51,322 nucleotides of DNA from a virus. Below are positions 47,982 to 51,322 of this stretch, piece after piece. The position numbers were made by a program, and so were the translations under genes. Numbering within the stretch: position 1 is the first letter of the stretch; the number at the start of each line of letters is the position of its first letter. A model generated the notes under the pieces. The model worked only from the letters and a program-made list of their open reading frames with translations, did no database searches and was not told where the DNA came from. Where the stretch lies: positions 1 through 51,322 of the IMG/VR virus record IMGVR_UViG_3300028829_003568. One strand, written 5' to 3'.

Positions 47982-48608
47982 ATGAGTATGAATATAAAAC
48001 ATGTGGGTAAGACCCATACAGGAAAAAAATGTGTAGTGGTATTCAGAGAAGTACCAGAAGAACCACATAACTGTTTAGTAGTAGACACAGACGCACTTCC
48101 AGATTGGATGCATGATGATATTATGAACGCAGTAGAATCACCAGGAGCTCAACAAAGCAATGACTTTTATGAGTATGCAGAACGAACAGTTCTAACTGAT
48201 GGTACTAATATGCTACAAGCATTGCACAAAACAGGTAGACTACAAAAAGTACCTACAGATCAAATCACATTAACTCCAAACAATGAAGTAGCAGTTGGAT
48301 TAACTGAGATTAATAATATTGTGCGTGAAAATACTGGTGATGCGTCAGTAGTTGCTCCATCAACTGAACAAGTTAGTATGGCAGGAAAAACAACTGCACC
48401 AACTCCAGTTATGGAAAGTACTGCACCAGCTACATCTAACGAAGGTATTAGTGATACTGATTTAGCTAAACAATTCTTAGCACAAGCAAAAGGATACGAA
48501 ACAGAAGCAAAGAGTCTAAAAGCTCAAGCATATGATTTGGCTCCTGGATTAAAGCCTGGACCTAAGAAACCAGTTGCTAAAAAAGAATCTGAAGCAGTTT
48601 CAGAATAA
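47982..48608 (+). CDS. Conserved marine phage hypothetical protein
   Basis: The 208-residue protein has an N-terminal domain (THTGKKCVVVFREVPEEPHNCLVVDTDALPDWMHDDIMNAVES) and MLQALHKTGRLQKVPTDQITLTPN, which I recall from T4-like cyanophages. A flexible Thr/Pro/Ala-rich region and a basic C-terminus (KPGPKKPVAKK) follow. AAGGAG precedes the start. Function unknown. Confidence 0.65.
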   Translation: MSMNIKHVGKTHTGKKCVVVFREVPEEPHNCLVVDTDALPDWMHDDIMNAVESPGAQQSNDFYEYAERTVLTDGTNMLQALHKTGRLQKVPTDQITLTPNNEVAVGLTEINNIVRENTGDASVVAPSTEQVSMAGKTTAPTPVMESTAPATSNEGISDTDLAKQFLAQAKGYETEAKSLKAQAYDLAPGLKPGPKKPVAKKESEAVSE

Positions 48609-48624
48609 TTAAATAAGGAATAAC

Positions 48625-48921
48625 ATGCCAATAGAACGAAAAGATAGGTCATTCGATCTGATCTTTGACCAAGTATCTATGGATCATGTTCCAGCTGAAT
48701 ATATCAAGGAAGTTAGAGTAGATCTAAGTACAGGTGAAAGAATAACACTAACAAAAGATGATTTGCAGATGATTAAGAACAAATCTGCAGATGAAATTAT
48801 TAAAGCACTCACGGTAGATACAATGTCTAATATTAGTTTGAAATTAGATTACACTGCTATTAAATCTGATGTAATACGAGGAGTTACTGGGTTTTTAGGA
48901 AAACACTTTGATGACAAGTAA
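48625..48921 (+). CDS. Small conserved phage protein
   Basis: The 98-residue protein reads FDLIFDQVSMDHVPAEYIKEVRVDLSTGERITLTKDDL and then a helical end. The style matches small proteins beside structural genes in marine T4-like phages, from memory. It overlaps the next gene by 11 nt. Function unknown. Confidence 0.6.
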   Translation: MPIERKDRSFDLIFDQVSMDHVPAEYIKEVRVDLSTGERITLTKDDLQMIKNKSADEIIKALTVDTMSNISLKLDYTAIKSDVIRGVTGFLGKHFDDK

Positions 48922-49609
48922 CGTTTGGTTTTGCGGTATACCGGGTAGTAGATGGAGCGGCATTGATATTCAAATGCGTTCCATACTACCTTGTGATCGA
49001 ACAGATGAAACACCAGAAAGAACAATGTACCACAGAGCGTACGATCCTAATGATGCTAATAATGGTCATCGCGGCAGTTATTGGGGCCCTGGAATGGGGT
49101 GTGGTGAAGACTGGATAGACTTTAATTTTTTAACAAAAAACAAATTACAAGATGATATTAATAATGTATTCAGTGGCACAGGATATAGAATTATCAAGTG
49201 CCATTTTTTAGCAAGAAAATTTAACTTAGACTTTATATGGAATAATTTTCCTGGAGACAGGATTGTGTTAATTTATAGAGAACCTCAAAAAAGTTTTGCA
49301 TGGTGGAGTGAAGTAATGGATCTTGCACCAGATCATTATCCAGACTATAGACCTGGGTATACAGACTACAATACTATGCGTGACTTACTATGGAAAGAAT
49401 CTGCAAACATGACAGATTTTGCCATACGTAAACAATTACAATTTAAACCTTACAATACAAATGAATTTGCCCTTTGGGAAGGATTTGACCGTACTAGTGC
49501 TTTTGAATTAGACTTTAAAAAGATAAATAATACTAAGCACAAAGATGTTTTTATAGCATCTTGTCAAATACCAAATCAAAGGAATAATGTTCATGCCCTC
49601 CCCATTTAA
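48911..49609 (+). CDS. Sulfotransferase-like P-loop protein
   Basis: The start at ATG 48911 gives 232 residues. The first strand and loop, VWFCGIPGSRWSGIDIQ, take the place of the 5'-phosphosulfate loop. The segment IIKCHFLARKFNLDFIWNNFPGDRIVLIYREPQKSFAWW resembles the 3'-phosphate region (hydrophobic strand, then R-x2-x3-S) of sulfotransferases. Acceptor unknown, and the loop is unusual (GSRWSG), so PAPS use is not certain. It overlaps the oxygenase gene by 23 nt. Confidence 0.6.
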   Translation: MTSNVWFCGIPGSRWSGIDIQMRSILPCDRTDETPERTMYHRAYDPNDANNGHRGSYWGPGMGCGEDWIDFNFLTKNKLQDDINNVFSGTGYRIIKCHFLARKFNLDFIWNNFPGDRIVLIYREPQKSFAWWSEVMDLAPDHYPDYRPGYTDYNTMRDLLWKESANMTDFAIRKQLQFKPYNTNEFALWEGFDRTSAFELDFKKINNTKHKDVFIASCQIPNQRNNVHALPI

Positions 49610-50297
49610 TAAACCTTGGCATTTTAATAAATTTAAAACTGACCTTGAAGGAGAGTATGTTAAGATTATTGGTGTGTTAGACGGTAATTGGGAAGAAGAA
49701 ATAAAACACGCCAGAAGCAAAGGCGTAACAAATCAAAACTACAACGAACAAAGATATGAGCATGCGGCTAATGTCAAAAGCAAAAATCATGTTGTAGAAG
49801 ATAACGAAAATCCAGACGGGAAACCCGAAGCTACAATGTTTCGTAAAGTTAATTACGATAAATATCCAGAGGAGTTCCCACAGTTTATGAAGATTACAGA
49901 CATGCTAGGATTTAATACTACAGAAAAAATAACATGTAAATTTAATGATCAGTATCCAAATGATCAACTAATGTGGCATATAGATAACTTGCCAGGTAAT
50001 CCACGTAAAGAGAGAGTTATTGATAACCCAGAGTTTAAGTATCAACATCCTGATAAGATACGTTTTTTAATTACATTAGAAGATTGGGAACCAGGACAAA
50101 TATTTCAATTTGGAAACATTGTATATACACAATGGAAAGCAGGAACAATTTTTGCATGGGAATGGAGTACACTACCACATGTTACATGGAATGGTAGTTG
50201 GACTAAAAGACCTTGTTTACAAATAACAGGAACTGCAACAGAACAAACATGGGATCTAGTTACAAAAGGAACTAAAGATACCATATATAATATATAG
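49587..50297 (+). CDS. 2OG-Fe(II) oxygenase (aspartyl/prolyl hydroxylase-like)
   Basis: The 236-residue protein has the facial triad H131-x-D133 in LMWHIDNLPG and H198 in TLPHVTWN. RPCLQITGT carries the 2-oxoglutarate-binding Arg. The strand order and length resemble phage 2OG oxygenases that I recall from cyanophages. AAAGGA lies just before ATG 49587; ATG 49593 is an alternative. Substrate unknown. Confidence 0.75.
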   Translation: MFMPSPFNKPWHFNKFKTDLEGEYVKIIGVLDGNWEEEIKHARSKGVTNQNYNEQRYEHAANVKSKNHVVEDNENPDGKPEATMFRKVNYDKYPEEFPQFMKITDMLGFNTTEKITCKFNDQYPNDQLMWHIDNLPGNPRKERVIDNPEFKYQHPDKIRFLITLEDWEPGQIFQFGNIVYTQWKAGTIFAWEWSTLPHVTWNGSWTKRPCLQITGTATEQTWDLVTKGTKDTIYNI

Positions 50298-50305
50298 AGA
50301 ATAAT

Positions 50306-51322
50306 ATGTCAGATAATAAATTACCAAGCGATACTTTTTGTATACTTCCGTGGATACATTTAAGCACAAGACCAGATGGAAGTATGCGAGTATGTTGTAC
50401 TGCTAACGCATCAAGTGTAGGAGCAACAAATGATAAAGCACACGGTGGACGAGTAGGTATTGTTAAAACAGAAGATGGTAAGCCTGCTAACCTAAACAAC
50501 AGTGATCTTAATAGCAGTTGGAATAACAGCTATATGAGAAGCGTTAGACAAATGATGCTTAGAGGTGATAAGCCAGCTAGTTGTTTAAAATGCTACAAAG
50601 AAGAAGATGCAGGACATAGATCAAAGCGTCAATGGGAAACAGACTATTGGATGCGTGATGGTATTGATGTTGACGAACTAGTAGCACAAACATACGAAGA
50701 TGGAAGTACAGATAGTAAACTACGTTATATTGATATTCGTATGGGAACTAAATGTCAGTTAGGTTGTGTTATGTGTAGCCCACATGATAGTTCAGGTTGG
50801 GTCAAAGACTGGAATGCATTATATCCAAATATTACAAATGAATCTCTAAAAGAAACTATGAATTGGGATTCTAAAGGTAAAACGTTTGGTGCTAGTTATA
50901 ATTGGCACAAAGACAATCCTGTATTTTGGGAACAGTTTTATGCACAAATTCCATACATTAGACAATTATATTTTGCAGGCGGCGAAAGTACAGTTATTGA
51001 AGAACATTACAGTATTTTATCTAAAGTTATTGAAATGGGATATGCACATCAAATTGAAGTGCGTTACAATTCAAATGGTGTTGAACTTCCAGATAGACTA
51101 TTAGAACTATGGACACATTTCCAAAAAGTACGTTTCCATTATAGTATTGACAGTATTGGTGCAATGAATGATTATATTCGTTACCCAAGTGAATGGGACC
51201 ATCAACTTAAAATGTTTGAACGTTTAGATAAAGAAACATCTAACAATGTAGAAGTTACAATTGCATGTGCCGTAAATGCTTTAAACATTCATTATATTCC
51301 AGACTTCCTTAAATGGAAACTT
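50306..51322 (+). CDS. Radical SAM protein with N-terminal twitch domain (cut by window end)
   Basis: The frame is open to the window edge (339 codons seen). The N-terminus has FCILPWIHLSTRPDG, MRVCC and CLKCYKEE, the Cys-rich twitch/SPASM-like part placed before the core. The radical SAM motif is C150-x3-C154-x2-C157 (KCQLGCVMCS), followed by LYFAGGESTV and YNSNGVELPDRLL. This N-terminal-twitch organisation is frequent, from memory, in T4-like marine phages. The decayed gene at 13431 has the same opening. Substrate unknown. Confidence 0.85.
   Translation, partial: MSDNKLPSDTFCILPWIHLSTRPDGSMRVCCTANASSVGATNDKAHGGRVGIVKTEDGKPANLNNSDLNSSWNNSYMRSVRQMMLRGDKPASCLKCYKEEDAGHRSKRQWETDYWMRDGIDVDELVAQTYEDGSTDSKLRYIDIRMGTKCQLGCVMCSPHDSSGWVKDWNALYPNITNESLKETMNWDSKGKTFGASYNWHKDNPVFWEQFYAQIPYIRQLYFAGGESTVIEEHYSILSKVIEMGYAHQIEVRYNSNGVELPDRLLELWTHFQKVRFHYSIDSIGAMNDYIRYPSEWDHQLKMFERLDKETSNNVEVTIACAVNALNIHYIPDFLKWKL

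Noticed and set aside
1-51322. tRNA genes, integrase, transposase, att sites or replication origin
   Set aside because: Gaps are all shorter than 180 nt, none contains a cloverleaf I could find, and no recombinase-like gene or repeat-flanked element is present.

Overview
The window reads as part of the genome of a lytic, T4-like marine tailed phage (a relative of cyanophage and pelagiphage myoviruses). It is AT-rich. All supportable genes lie on the + strand, packed with 1-30 nt overlaps, and there is no tRNA, integrase or transposase. Evidence for T4-like ancestry: a probable gp45-type sliding clamp, a DexA-type exonuclease, an RNase H/flap exonuclease, ThyX, thymidine kinase, a MoxR/VWA pair, late-promoter-like TATAAATA boxes, and many small hypothetical proteins that I recognise from memory as recurring in marine T4-like phages. 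The host cannot be read from the sequence. The tripartite tricarboxylate transporter genes and the secreted proteins point to a Gram-negative marine bacterium, plausibly an alphaproteobacterium.

Layout. 1-2.8 kb: a gene end, then a tctA-tctC transporter pair closed by a strong terminator. 2.9-7.8 kb: envelope proteins (signal peptides, single membrane helices, coiled coils), including a 982-residue secreted protein with 14 Cys/Tyr repeats, closed by a second terminator. 7.9-13.7 kb: glycosyltransferase-like, methyltransferase-like, cupin, radical SAM/SPASM and SGNH-like genes, ending in a decayed radical SAM fragment. 13.7-25 kb: exonuclease, an Ala/Gly-rich frameshifted gene, sliding clamp, DpdA, glycosyltransferase, GalE, FolE, phosphoribosyltransferase and a 2OG oxygenase. 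25-32 kb: secreted subtilisin, thymidine kinase, two consecutive radical SAM/SPASM genes each split at the same place, and a short UDP-sugar dehydrogenase. 32-41.5 kb: QueD, QueE, MetK, RNase H, a phosphomannomutase-like HAD protein, a CDGSH protein, SGNH, Smr, ThyX and a methyltransferase. 41.5-51.3 kb: HtrA-like protease, MoxR/VWA, a secreted polysaccharide-lyase-like protein, a sulfotransferase-like protein, a second 2OG oxygenase and a radical SAM enzyme cut by the window edge.

How the genes may work together. FolE, QueD, QueE and the TGT-like DpdA form most of a pathway that makes a 7-deazaguanine base and inserts it into DNA, a known anti-restriction strategy. No QueC is visible, so 7-carboxy-7-deazaguanine is a possible end product. 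MetK could supply SAM to the radical SAM enzymes and methyltransferases. GalE, the UDP-sugar dehydrogenase, the PMM-like protein and the glycosyltransferases suggest sugar-nucleotide or surface-glycan work. The subtilisin, HtrA protease, polysaccharide lyase, glycine-zipper protein and TctA/TctC suggest heavy remodelling of the host envelope.

Control signals seen: eight near-consensus sigma70 promoters (TTGACA or TTGACT, 17 nt, then a TATAAT-like box), several overlapped by inverted repeats; late-type TATAAATA boxes; three clear hairpin terminators; and a leader hairpin that would bury the ribosome binding site of the HtrA-like gene. The most unusual items are the two radical SAM genes split at TCC-TAA/TCC-TAG with the SPASM domain in the +1 frame, the incomplete 7-deazaguanine set with non-canonical QueD and QueE, and the phage-borne TctA/TctC pair.
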